DNA of 64,000 bases from an uncultured Desulfovibrio sp. (GCF_902477725.1 NZ_CABSIF010000003.1:1-64000); one strand, 5' to 3'; counted from the first letter of the stretch, positions 34,673 through 43,183 are shown. Translations and numbers: made by a program. Notes: generated from the letters alone by a model not told the origin.

Positions 34673-35142
34673 GAACTGCTCCAAAAAACTCAGTAGCGGT
34701 CAGTTTTCAGAATGACTGCTCTTCGATATTTGATATCTTGTCAATAGAAAAAATATCGCATCGTGCATTACATGAATAATTACAGGAAAATATCAGCTAT
34801 ACAAAAATTGTCGCATTGCGCAATGTGAAGTGTATCAAAAAGATATTGTTTGCTGGCAAGGTGGAGAAGCAATTCGATACATTCGGAGGAAAATCTGGCG
34901 TGGGGTTGGTGCAAAATGCCTGCAGGGCATTTTGGGAGGGGAGGGCTTGGGCATGCAGAAAAATCTGTGACATGTGGGAGTATCAATAAAATTATATAAT
35001 TACAGCATCGTGGCAACAGCGATGCATTTAACGGCAGTGCGCAAGCATCAGAGTTATGGTCATATATAAAAATATTTACCTATAGCTTTTGCTTTTTTAG
35101 TCGATAAGACAGGTAACATCGTCTGAGCGCAGGGAGGCCATC
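34673..35142. other. Intergenic region between divergent genes
   Basis: 470 bases between the member-5 lipoprotein (-) and the gene at 35143 (+). No coding sequence or RNA recognised. AT-rich around 34980-35100, where the promoter of the right-hand gene should lie. Confidence 0.35.
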
Positions 35143-35715
35143 ATGAGTATATCATCTGTTGACTCCAGCTTGATGTCCCGCAATTTTGTGTCGGCGTCAT
35201 CGGGTGAATCAAAATACGTTAAAGCCTCTCGGGTTGGAGCTCAGATCGAGCAAAGTGCCAGCATGAATCGCCAACAGGCCATTCTTGAAGCAGGCATGGC
35301 AGCGTGCGCTGCTGCCAAAACCCCAGCAGAGATGGCGCTCGCGGCTAAAAAGGCAGCCCGGCAAATGGGATTTGCAATGCAGGCGAGCGTTTCTGAAGAA
35401 TCAAGGCGCAACCTCAAAGAAATCAAGAAACGTATTGAAGAAATGGCAAAAAAAGCAGCAGAGGGCAAAGATTCAGCAGATGGAAAGGACGCTGTAGGCC
35501 AGCCGCAACAACTGCCGCAGACGGATCAAAAATCTCAGGCAGTAGCACCTGCGGCCAGTGCGCCTGCTACGGAAGCTACCCCTGCGGCAGTTTCTCAGCC
35601 CAGCCTTTCAACGGCGCAGGTTCAACCTGCCCAGGTAGCCGTTGCCAGTGATAGCGCGGGTGCCAGAGCGGCACCGCAGGCGGCTGTGAATCCTTCTGTG
35701 AATGTCTACGTTTGA
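35143..35715 (+). CDS. Hypothetical protein with Ala/Lys helical core and Pro/Ala/Gln tail
   Basis: A 190-residue cytoplasmic-type protein. The N-terminal third is Ser-rich. Residues about 42-110 form a likely long helix or coiled coil (AILEAGMAACAAAKTPAEMALAAK..., then RRNLKEIKKRIEEMAKKAAEGK). From about 115 the chain is Pro/Ala/Gln/Ser-rich and probably disordered. No membrane segment. Strong AGGGAGG ribosome site. Not recognised. Confidence 0.6.
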   Translation: MSISSVDSSLMSRNFVSASSGESKYVKASRVGAQIEQSASMNRQQAILEAGMAACAAAKTPAEMALAAKKAARQMGFAMQASVSEESRRNLKEIKKRIEEMAKKAAEGKDSADGKDAVGQPQQLPQTDQKSQAVAPAASAPATEATPAAVSQPSLSTAQVQPAQVAVASDSAGARAAPQAAVNPSVNVYV

Positions 35716-35836
35716 TTTGCTTGCTTGTTTCGCCAGCGGTTGCCAGTATCATAGCCAATTTTACTGCCTATTTCTTGAGCGGTAGGCACGGGGGCTATTG
35801 GGGGCTATCCCGTTGCCGCAGGCATGGCGTTAAGCA

Positions 35837-35889
35837 CGCTTGAATGGCATTCAAGAGGTAAGAGTTCAGTTCTCTTCAGCTCCACAAGA
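35837..35889 (+). pseudogene. tRNA-Ala 3'-half fragment 3
   Basis: Plus-strand copy of the tRNA-Ala 3' half with one deleted base in the variable region, one T-arm substitution and CCACAA at the end in place of CCACCA. It is the most diverged of the fragments, so it may be the oldest. Confidence 0.85.
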
Positions 35890-35898
35890 TAGGTAATT

Positions 35899-35935
35899 CC
35901 CCCCCCCGATCATTGAAAAATGGTCGGGGGTTTTT
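35899..35935 (+). terminator. Copy of the tRNA-Ala terminator
   Basis: CCCCCGATCATT/AATGGTCGGGGG with GAAA turn and TTTTT tail, same stem as at 19201-19238. Confidence 0.85.
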
Positions 35936-36361
35936 GGCGTGGTGACGCACTGAAAAGGGCTGCTCATGGCTTTACATCTGCGCAACACGCGGCCCTGACA
36001 AAATATCTGCAGATGATAAACCATTACTCCCCAGCTGCGGGAAAACTTGGCATCAACACGGCATGTTTGTCACAAAGCTCCCCAATCACAATGGGCCAAA
36101 AAGCCCTGTAAGCCCCAGGATTAACCGCATCAGCAGAAAGAAATTCCTGAAAAAAGTTTTTTATATATTCATCAAAAAATGATTCACAATGGCTCAAAAG
36201 CGTACATGTTCACAGCTATAACTAGAAGAAAATACTAATTTTTGATTCAATAAAAACCATCATTTCCAAACCGAAAATGATTAAAAAACTTCTGAAATGT
36301 TTCAGTCTTACAAAAACTCCCGCCTCTGCTATATCTCCCCCAAACCCTTTAAGGAGGAAAC
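35936..36361. other. Intergenic region carrying the E3 promoter
   Basis: About 425 bases with no convincing gene. The last 70 bases, from the palindrome to the ribosome site, are nearly identical to the regions upstream of the E genes at 23388 and 39079. The stretch 36130-36290 is AT-rich. Confidence 0.4.
36292..36305. promoter_or_regulatory. Palindromic operator upstream of E3
   Basis: CTGAAATGTTTCAG (one mismatch to a perfect palindrome), 57 bases upstream of the start at 36362, the same spacing as for E1. Confidence 0.65.
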
Positions 36362-36985
36362 ATGGCAGGGAACAATTTCAACGCCAGAAACATGGGGCAC
36401 GACGTTTCAGACCAGCCGCGTTTGAGCAACGGGCAATTCACCTTTAAAGGCGCAGCAACCGTGGCCACAACACCTTCCAACAGGCAACAGGCAGCGCTTG
36501 AGGCCCCCATGCCTGTTTCACAAACTGCTTCGCTGGAGGAGCGCATGTATCCAGCTAGCGTTGCTGACGTTGTGAAAAGACATGCCAACGGCGATCACAC
36601 AGGTTTGCAACCATATTCAAGTGATCCCAATGCCGCAATCCCGTATTATCAAATGGGGGTTAGACCTCTTGGATCACGTTTTTTTTCAGGATGGTATGGC
36701 GAGAGAATACCAGGGGCTGACCTACACTTTGACCACATGCACTTCCTTGGCAACGACAGTAGCAACTTTGGGTTGACTTCTATTGGCGTATTCTCTGAAC
36801 CCGCGCAGAGCTTGAATAAATATCAAGTAGAGCCCCCCAAGTATCGCAAAAAGTACATTGACAGAGCCAAGATAGAAGTTGACCGTAAATGGGAAGGGCT
36901 TCAATTAAAAGCAATTGATGTGCAAAACTATGGCCATCGGATGTACAACTTGGCAACGCACAACTGTCAGCACTACTTTGCATAA
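36362..36985 (+). CDS. HNCQHYF-motif protein E3, C-terminus cut by a nonsense codon
   Basis: A 207-residue paralogue of the proteins at 22708 and 38393, with the same N-terminus and a core such as DLHFDHMHFLGND and YNLATHNCQHYFA. The frame ends at a TAA (36983-36985) where the sisters have a Glu codon. Reading on in frame gives ALQKAQEYATKEKPLVLP and a stop at 37040-37042, which matches the sisters' last residues, so one base change removed 19 residues. The proposed catalytic motif is upstream of the stop, so activity may be partly kept. Confidence 0.7.
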   Translation: MAGNNFNARNMGHDVSDQPRLSNGQFTFKGAATVATTPSNRQQAALEAPMPVSQTASLEERMYPASVADVVKRHANGDHTGLQPYSSDPNAAIPYYQMGVRPLGSRFFSGWYGERIPGADLHFDHMHFLGNDSSNFGLTSIGVFSEPAQSLNKYQVEPPKYRKKYIDRAKIEVDRKWEGLQLKAIDVQNYGHRMYNLATHNCQHYFA

Positions 36986-37127
36986 GCCCTTCAAAAAGCT
37001 CAAGAATACGCAACCAAGGAGAAACCTCTTGTGCTGCCCTGAAGCGCCGGAAAGATTGCCCACACTTGCAGACATGTAATGCATAGTAATTCCATACCCA
37101 TATAAAATAGCACACAGAACATAAAGC

Positions 37128-37167
37128 AAAACGCCCCCGACTATCGCGGATAGTCGGGGGCGTTTTG
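37128..37167. terminator. Terminator after E3
   Basis: AAAACGCCCCCGACTATC pairs with GATAGTCGGGGGCGTTTT around GCG. Perfect stem, symmetric for both directions. Confidence 0.9.
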
Positions 37168-37353
37168 CCTGACCAAGCCATCTGTAAACAAATATTCCAT
37201 TGCCATATAAATGAGAGTTCCATAAATTGCAGGGCAAGTTGGCGGCCAACGGCACCACCCTTCAGCTTTTCCGCTGAGCAACAGGAGTAAAGCACTCTTT
37301 TTGCGCACCGTATGGCTTTGCGGCTTACACAAAAAACAGCATTGGAGAATTGC

Positions 37354-37857
37354 ATGCCCGCTCCAGCAGACATACAAGCACAAAGGTCAACCTTCTTTCG
37401 GGCACATTGGTCTGTAATCGTTGCACTGATCATTGCATTTTTGGGCTGGTGGCTACTCATGCGGGAAACCACGTCTGCGGTGGTTATGGCCGCAGGCATG
37501 GCTGGAATGCTTGTTTGCATGCCGTTGTTTAAGCAGGAAAAGAATCCGTGGCTCTATGTTGGGGCGCTCGTTTTATGCTCCACAGGCACGCTTGTGGATG
37601 CAAAGCACCTCACTGACGCCATGGGGCTTGAATGGCTGCCACGGCGAACCGCTGCAATGATATCCCTTTCAGTGCAGGGATTTGTAGCCTCATTTGTATA
37701 TTTGTTGCTGCATTTGTATATTTTTAGACTGAAAGGGCGGGCGGGGCTGCTTGCAAAAGTTCCCCCATGCATGTTGTTTATGATTGCGGCCTTGTACCCC
37801 GCAGCTGCACTATTCTGGCTGTTTCTTGCTGCCATCGGCCTTGCGCCGCTCTGCTAG
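37354..37857 (+). CDS. Four-helix membrane protein, cassette partner M3
   Basis: A 167-residue paralogue of 21972 and 39360. The N-terminal RAHWSVIV step, central MGLEWLP, VQG and C-terminal KVPPCMLFMIAAL...FW.FLA block are all present. It is the most diverged of the three intact copies. It follows E3 on the same strand with a terminator between, so it may have its own promoter. The start at 37354 follows GGAG; a start at 37312 is less likely. Confidence 0.7.
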   Translation: MPAPADIQAQRSTFFRAHWSVIVALIIAFLGWWLLMRETTSAVVMAAGMAGMLVCMPLFKQEKNPWLYVGALVLCSTGTLVDAKHLTDAMGLEWLPRRTAAMISLSVQGFVASFVYLLLHLYIFRLKGRAGLLAKVPPCMLFMIAALYPAAALFWLFLAAIGLAPLC

Positions 37858-37945
37858 ATAAGGACGCAGCTCAAAATTTGCCCCTAAACGCTAGTGCTGC
37901 ACTCTAGCGGCACAATCGACCTTGAAGCCTACAGGAGCACCACGC

Positions 37946-38112
37946 GCCCTCAAGCCCACGGTGCTGGTCATACAAAAGAAAGGCCGTCCTACGCGCCCTG
38001 CTGCCTCAAATCTGCTCAGACCGATCAGGTGAGCATCAACCGGGGGCTTGTGCCTTTTGAGCTTGATAACATCAGAAATAGCATGTTTTACCACATTTTT
38101 CTTGACGGGTAG
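37946..38112 (+). pseudogene. 3' remnant of a third HD-GYP gene
   Basis: Aligns with the last 160 bases of the gene at 31677-32855 (CTCAAGCCCACGGTGCTGG is identical), including the end FxxxFLDG-stop. One base is deleted near 37975, so the frame is broken. It shows that a larger HD-GYP block was once duplicated here. Confidence 0.8.
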
Positions 38113-38166
38113 GGGGAGAGGGACTTGGGGTAACTGAAGGAAATGAGAAGCAGGACGCCAGATGGA

Positions 38167-38218
38167 CGCTTGAATGGCATTCAAGAGGTCAAGAGATCAA
38201 TTCTCTTCAGCTCCACCA
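38167..38218 (+). pseudogene. tRNA-Ala 3'-half fragment 4
   Basis: Plus-strand copy of 52 nt of the tRNA-Ala 3' end with one substitution in the T arm. CCA is intact. Confidence 0.85.
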
Positions 38219-38245
38219 GATAGGAAACATGCCCCCCCGATCAGA

Positions 38246-38283
38246 AAGCCCCCGGTCATCGCATCTGACCGGGAGCTTCGTTA
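38246..38283. terminator. Terminator between fragment 4 and E4
   Basis: AAGCCCCCGGTCA pairs with TGACCGGGAGCTT around CGCATC. It is less perfect than the others. Confidence 0.6.
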
Positions 38284-38392
38284 ACACCTTCAGATTATGT
38301 ATAATTAAATATTTTTATTGCCATACATAAACCCGTAACGTACGCATATCCAAGGGGGTTAGCCTGTTGTTGTCGGCAGCGTTTTCCGCCGG

Positions 38393-39079
38393 TTAGGGCA
38401 ACATAAGCGGTTTTTCTCTGGTTTCGTATTTTTGAGCCTGTTGGAGAACTTCCGCAAAGTAGTGCTGGCAGTTGTGAACCACGGCGTCGTAAACCGGGGG
38501 GATGAAATTTTGGTTGAGCGCGGTGTCCCACTTATTTTTTTCTCTTTCTTGAGCGACATCGATCCTTGCCCTGTCTATGTATTCCTTGCGGTATTTGGGG
38601 GCTTCCACCTGATATTTTTTTAAGTCTTCAGCGGATTCAGAAAATTCGCCAGAACCGGTCAGGCCAAAATTGCGGCCCTCACTGCCCACAAAGTGCATGT
38701 GGTCATAGTGTAAGTTGAAGAGCGGAACTTTCGTCCCGTACATTTTTTTGCCTCTATCGCCAGGAAGTCTGAGTTCCCTCACCCCCATGCGATAGTAGGG
38801 AACAGCCGCATCCGGGTCTGGAGAATATTGCTGCAAGGTAGAGTGGTCGCCCTGAGCGTGCTTTTTTACTACGTCAGCAACGCTGGCCGGATACATGCGC
38901 TCCTCCAGCGGGGCATTTTGCGAAAAGGGCATGGGAGTCTCAAGCGCTGTTTGTTGCCTGTGGGAGGGTATGGTTGCTGCTGTTGCAGAACCTTTAAAGG
39001 TGAATTGCCCGTTGCTCAAACGCGGTTGATCTGAAACGTCGTGCCCCATGTTTCTGGTGCTGAAATTGTTCGCTGCCAT
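38393..39079 (-). CDS. HNCQHYF-motif protein, cassette effector-like E4
   Basis: A 228-residue paralogue of E1 and E3 with the same conserved N-terminus (MAANNFSTRNMGH, with Ala at position 3 where E1 has Gly), DLHYDHMHFVGSEG-type (FNLHYDHMHFVG) His motif and VVHNCQHYFAEVL. The region between the two motifs and the linker differs most, as in polymorphic toxins. All proposed catalytic residues are intact. It is divergent from the membrane protein at 39360, with the conserved palindrome in between. Strong AAGGAGGAA ribosome site. Confidence 0.65.
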   Translation of the reverse strand: MAANNFSTRNMGHDVSDQPRLSNGQFTFKGSATAATIPSHRQQTALETPMPFSQNAPLEERMYPASVADVVKKHAQGDHSTLQQYSPDPDAAVPYYRMGVRELRLPGDRGKKMYGTKVPLFNLHYDHMHFVGSEGRNFGLTGSGEFSESAEDLKKYQVEAPKYRKEYIDRARIDVAQEREKNKWDTALNQNFIPPVYDAVVHNCQHYFAEVLQQAQKYETREKPLMLP

Positions 39080-39135
39080 GTTTCCTCCTTAAAAGGTTTG
39101 GAGGAGATATAGCAGATGAGGGCGTTTATGTAATA

Positions 39136-39149
39136 CTGAAACGTTTCAG
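39136..39149. promoter_or_regulatory. Palindromic operator upstream of E4
   Basis: CTGAAACGTTTCAG is a perfect 14-base palindrome 57 bases upstream of the E4 start, at the same distance as in the other copies. It lies in the E4-M4 divergent region and so could control both. Confidence 0.7.
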
Positions 39150-39359
39150 TCGTTTTTTTGTTCTTTTCAGTTTGGAATTAGGGGAAGTTGGTGAAGAAAA
39201 AAATAAAATTTTTCAGTTGGCTATGATTTCGTGCAGAGGCTGTGGCAAGGGCATAAATGATGAAATTTTTTGCAGATTTTGAAAAAAAATATTTTTATTT
39301 TTTTCTGCCCCAATTTGTACATGCTTGAGCAAAACACATAAACCTTTTTTAGGAATTAT

Positions 39360-39875
39360 ATGGCATTCCCAACAAAAGCGGAAATAGAAGCAAAATCTGT
39401 AGGGCTACTGCGAGAACACTGGCCTAGCATTATTATCTTGATTCTTACTTGGTATGGTTGGCTGGTAGATGACGACTATATGGGGCATGTGGTGCAGGCT
39501 GTTGGAGCGGCTGGCGTTATTGTGCTGCTGTCACTTTTTAAATTGCAAAAAAATATATGGATTTATATCTCAGGCATGTCTTTATGCTTCATAGGTGCTG
39601 CCGAAATAATAGACACTCACCATATCGCTAACATAATGGGCCTTGGATGGTTGTCCTCATGGTCTACCTTCATAATAACAATTGCAGTTCAGGGTTCTAT
39701 TGCTTCGTTTATCTGCGTACTGCTCCTGTATATATTCTTCTTTAGGTCGCAGATTAGCGCCGCAATGCTGGTCAAGATCCCCATCTGTATGTTATTTCTG
39801 CTCGCGGCCCTGGGGCCAACATTTATGTCTTTCTGGATGCTTATGGCCCTTAGCGGTCTATTCGGGCCAGTATAG
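39360..39875 (+). CDS. Four-helix membrane protein, cassette partner M4
   Basis: A 171-residue paralogue of 21972 and 37354 and of the decayed copy at 23667. N-terminal segment LREHWPSIIILILTWYGW, central MGLGWLSSW, VQG, and C-terminal KIPICMLFLLAALGPTF...FW....LSGLFGPV. Four membrane helices. It is divergent from E4 and the best preserved copy of the 23667 pseudogene. Unknown function; partner or immunity role for E4 is inferred from the repeated pairing. Confidence 0.7.
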   Translation: MAFPTKAEIEAKSVGLLREHWPSIIILILTWYGWLVDDDYMGHVVQAVGAAGVIVLLSLFKLQKNIWIYISGMSLCFIGAAEIIDTHHIANIMGLGWLSSWSTFIITIAVQGSIASFICVLLLYIFFFRSQISAAMLVKIPICMLFLLAALGPTFMSFWMLMALSGLFGPV

Positions 39876-39943
39876 TCGCGCATTCTGCTCAAATTGCTTG
39901 TGGTTGTGCGCCGTGAATGAGTAGACGTAACGCAGAGGGTTTA

Positions 39944-40100
39944 CATGACATTCCCAACAAGTGCGGAAATAAAAGTAAAATTGGGGGGGGCTTGGTGCGG
40001 GCGCACTGACCATCATCACTTTGATTTTTACAATTGTGGCGGGCTGGAAAGGCGGACTATATGGGCCTAGCTGTTAAGGCACAGGACGCTTGCCCCGTCT
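39944..40100 (+). pseudogene. Short remnant of another membrane-protein copy
   Basis: ATGACATTCCCAACAAG begins a frame like the M genes but is soon disrupted (a poly-G run near 39984). The same remnant lies at 24254, again between an M gene and a tRNA-Ala end. Confidence 0.6.
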
Positions 40101-40120
40101 TTGGTGTAGAACCCAAACGC

Positions 40121-40158
40121 AAAAACCCCCGACCATTTTTCAATGATCGGGGGTTTTA
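40121..40158. terminator. Terminator of the right tRNA-Ala
   Basis: CCCCCGACCATT/AATGATCGGGGG, flanked by A-run and TTTTAATT. Reading the minus strand it follows the tRNA by about ten bases. Confidence 0.9.
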
Positions 40159-40168
40159 ATTACCTATC

Positions 40169-40239
<71 letters not shown>

Positions 40240-40244
<5 letters not shown>

Positions 40245-40255
40245 ACGGCGAAAAG
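40240..40255. repeat. Right copy of 16-nt direct repeat
   Basis: GCCCCACGGCGAAAAG, identical to 19077-19092 and in the same orientation, although the adjacent tRNA genes are inverted. Confidence 0.8.
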
Positions 40256-40256
40256 C

Positions 40257-40285
40257 AGAATGACCAAAACTGGCCTAACTGTCAA
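40257..40285 (-). promoter_or_regulatory. Promoter of the right tRNA-Ala
   Basis: On the minus strand TTGACA (40285-40280) and CATTCT (40262-40257) are 17 bases apart, about 12 bases before the tRNA. Confidence 0.7.
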
Positions 40286-40347
40286 TACAATTTTGCATTT
40301 TTTTTACAGCGGCGGTTTTGGCGGCAATTCTGCCACGGTTTTCGGCG

Positions 40348-41538
40348 CTATTTAGGCTCCGCAGCCAGTTGCGCAAGCACCTTGCCGATGCTTTCCAGCG
40401 CGCCCTTGAGTACTTCGTCTCCCACAGCGTACGAGAAGCGGATGCACTTGTCGTCGCCAAAGGCCGCGCCCGGCACCACGGCCACGTGGGCCTTGTCGAG
40501 CAGCAGGGTGCAAAGGTCGGTGGAGTTGTTCACGCTGCCGCCATAGCACTTGGAAACGTCCAAAAAGAGGTAGAACGCGCCATCGGGCTTGGGGCAGATG
40601 GCAAAGGGCCAGCCCTCAATGATCTTCATGGCAAAATCGCGCCGCCGCACAAAGGCCTCGCGCATTTTGTCCACGCACTCCATGCTGCCGGTCAGGGCCG
40701 CAAGGCCCGCCTTCTGCGCGATGGAGCAGATATTCGAGGTGCTGTGACCCTGCATGGCCGATATCTTTTTGATCAGGGTCGGGTGCGCAGCCAAAAAGCC
40801 CACGCGCCAGCCTGTCATGGCATAGCTCTTCGAGAGGCCGTTGAGCACGGCCACCTGCTCGGGATACTTGGCAAACCAGCTGATGGCGCTGGTCATTTTG
40901 GCAGGGGCGAACACAAGCTGGTCGTAAATTTCATCAGAAAGCACAAACAGCCCGCGCTCAATGGCCCAATCCATAATGGCCGTAAACTCGGCCTCGGTGT
41001 AGACCGCGCCAGTGGGGTTGCTGGGCGAGTTCAGAATGAGCAGCTTGGTTTTATCCGTGGTGTGCGCCTCGAGCATGGCGGGCGTCACCTTGAAGCCCTG
41101 CTCCGGCCCGGCGAGCACAGGCACGGGGGTTGCGCCGGTCAGCATGACCATATCGGGGTAGCTGAGCCAGTACGGGGCAGGCACAAGCACCTCGTCGCCG
41201 GGGTTGAGCATGGCCTGCATGAAATTATAGAGGCAGTGCTTGCCGCCCGCGCCGATAACAATGGATTCCATCGGCACCGGGACGCCGTAGTTTCTTTCAA
41301 AATACGCACCCGCGGCCTTGCGGAGTTCGGGAATGCCCGGCACGGCTGTGTAGCGGCAAAAATTGTCGTCAATAGCCGCTTTGGCAGCCTCGCAAACGTG
41401 TTTGGGCGTGGGAAAGTCCGGCTCGCCCACGGCAAGGCTGATTACGGAAATGCCCTGAGCCTTAAGCTCGAGGGCGCGGCTGTTGACACTGAGTGTCAGA
41501 GAAGGTTTGATACTGCTCAGACGGTCTGAAATCTGCAT
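40348..41538 (-). CDS. aspC: Aspartate aminotransferase, class I
   Basis: A 396-residue PLP enzyme of the AAT Ibeta/Igamma type that moves the amino group between aspartate and 2-oxoglutarate. Landmarks: AVGEPDFPTP at the N-terminus, YTAVPGIPELR, NSPSNPTGAVYT, the PLP-Lys segment NGLSKSYAMTGWRVGF, and FSYAVGDE near the C-terminus with the substrate Arg (IRFSYA). The start at 41538 (MQISDRLS) follows AAGGAG. Related enzymes also use aromatic amino acids or prephenate. First core gene right of the island. Confidence 0.88.
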   Translation of the reverse strand: MQISDRLSSIKPSLTLSVNSRALELKAQGISVISLAVGEPDFPTPKHVCEAAKAAIDDNFCRYTAVPGIPELRKAAGAYFERNYGVPVPMESIVIGAGGKHCLYNFMQAMLNPGDEVLVPAPYWLSYPDMVMLTGATPVPVLAGPEQGFKVTPAMLEAHTTDKTKLLILNSPSNPTGAVYTEAEFTAIMDWAIERGLFVLSDEIYDQLVFAPAKMTSAISWFAKYPEQVAVLNGLSKSYAMTGWRVGFLAAHPTLIKKISAMQGHSTSNICSIAQKAGLAALTGSMECVDKMREAFVRRRDFAMKIIEGWPFAICPKPDGAFYLFLDVSKCYGGSVNNSTDLCTLLLDKAHVAVVPGAAFGDDKCIRFSYAVGDEVLKGALESIGKVLAQLAAEPK

Positions 41539-41627
41539 AAGGAGGCTCCTTGGCGTATGCAACGCACCCGCAATCGGCAGGCGTACTCACAACTGGCTGT
41601 TTCTAGCAGCTTCATATCGGGGTGTAA

Positions 41628-42506
41628 ATGAGCTCTGAACCCAAAAATGCAGCACATACAGCCGCTGCCGATACCTCCCAGCCCTCCTGCGGAGGATTGC
41701 CGGACTCTGCCAGCACTGCCCCGCTGCTGCCCTTGCCGCCCCACTGCATTGTGGCCGCCTTTGTGGCACGCCGCAAACGTTTCAGCGTGCTGTTGCAGCA
41801 CCAGGGCGCAGACCTGTGGGTGCACAGCAACAATTCCGGCAGCATGCTGGGTCTGTGCCTGCCGGGTGCGCCGGTGCTGGCATCCCCGGCAAGCAATCCT
41901 GAGCGCAAGCTCAAATACACGCAGGAATGCGTGTGGCTGGCACGCAGGGCCGTACCTGAACTGGTTGAGAACGCCCACGAATCTGGAGCACATGAATCAG
42001 GCACACACTCCCCTGCCAGCGGCTTCTGGGTGGGCGTAAACACAAGCACCCCCAATCGCATGCTTGAGGCGGCCTTTCATGCGCGCCGCCTGCCCTTTGC
42101 CCAAGGCTACACCACCATTGTGCGCGAGGCCAAACGCGGGCAAAGCAGACTGGACGGCCTGCTCACGGCCCCCGATCTGCCGCCCCTGTGGGTGGAGTGC
42201 AAAAACGTCACGATGGTGGAAGACAACGCCGCTTGCTTCCCCGATGCCGCCAGTGAACGCGGGCAAAAGCATCTGCGCGAACTTATGGACATTGTGGCCT
42301 GCGGCGAACGCGCAGCCATGTTCTATCTGGTGCAACGTCCGGATGGAGAATGCTTTGCTCCGGCAGATTTCATTGATCCAGCCTATGCCGCCCTGTTTTA
42401 CGAAGCGCTCTCCGCAGGGGTGGAGATGTATCCCTTCCGCGCCTTGGTCAGCCCTGCGGGCATAGACCTTGGCCCCATGCTGCCCGTGCGCCCGCAGCGT
42501 CTGTAA
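41628..42506 (+). CDS. sfsA: SfsA family DNA/RNA nuclease
   Basis: A 292-residue SfsA protein; E. coli SfsA is described as a sugar fermentation stimulation protein with nucleic-acid binding. Family features: FVARRKRFSVLL, HSNNSGSMLGL (usually CPNTGRM), NTSTPNRM, EAKRGQSRLDGLL, the nuclease-like WVECKNVTMV, FPDAASERGQKHLREL and the C-terminal YPFRA. It is longer than the usual 230-240 residues because of an N-terminal extension and an Ala/Ser/His-rich insert near residue 120. Divergent from aspC. Confidence 0.88.
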   Translation: MSSEPKNAAHTAAADTSQPSCGGLPDSASTAPLLPLPPHCIVAAFVARRKRFSVLLQHQGADLWVHSNNSGSMLGLCLPGAPVLASPASNPERKLKYTQECVWLARRAVPELVENAHESGAHESGTHSPASGFWVGVNTSTPNRMLEAAFHARRLPFAQGYTTIVREAKRGQSRLDGLLTAPDLPPLWVECKNVTMVEDNAACFPDAASERGQKHLRELMDIVACGERAAMFYLVQRPDGECFAPADFIDPAYAALFYEALSAGVEMYPFRALVSPAGIDLGPMLPVRPQRL

Positions 42507-43183
42507 TGTTCGCAGTGCCCGTAGTTTCCGAAGCTTGGGCAGATTCCATGCCCTTGGCGCAAGGTTTTGGTGGTTAGGAACAGTTTATTCAAACAATTAT
42601 TTCAATAATAACAGAATAATAAATTAATTGCGCACAATTTGAGCGCCCGCATTTAGGGCATGAATTTTTGGCAGCGACAGAATGGAGGGGAGCCTTCATC
42701 CTGCCGCTGCCCTTTTTTGAGCGCCGCAAGGCAATGGGCGTGCCCCGCAAGCAGGAGATGGAGTTCCTGCCTAACGTTGCAGGGCTGCCCATACTTGAAA
42801 TGTTCAAAACAAACATAAAAATTACAGTTAGTTATTCTAGTTTTGAACAATATCTACGCCCATTTTTTGCTCTTGCGCACAATGCCGACATTCTGACCGA
42901 TAGCGGAACCGGGGTTCACCCGTGCGCCCGCAGGGGCAGATTATGCACAAATCAGCATTCATATTAATAGTGTATTTTAAACATGTTACGCAATTTGCGA
43001 ACATTATCGCCAGAGTCTAACGCACACAAGGCAACACAAGAAACGCAGTCATATGCGAAGAAGCGCGAGAGGGAAGATACAGCCCCAGGCGGGGTTGCTC
43101 TCTGGGCGGAAGACGCGCGCAAAAAAGCCGCCCCGAAGGACGGCCTAGAAAAAAGTACACGTGTCGTCTGAAAAAGCCTGCGG
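42507..43183. other. Gene-poor stretch
   Basis: About 680 bases without a gene I can support. An open frame on the plus strand from 42668 and one on the minus strand from 42816 (with a CPKCGRSNC motif) are both short and lack ribosome sites; the latter might be a remnant of a zinc-ribbon protein. AT-rich near 42570-42640 and 42800-42990. Confidence 0.35.

Noticed and set aside
40318..41529. A 403-codon plus-strand frame opposite the aminotransferase
   Set aside because: The minus strand encodes a complete class I aminotransferase with PLP-Lys motif and ribosome site.
42589..42967. Small frames, one with CPKCGRSNC
   Set aside because: No ribosome site, overlapping frames on both strands, AT-rich ends. 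Possibly a decayed zinc-ribbon gene, but not supportable.
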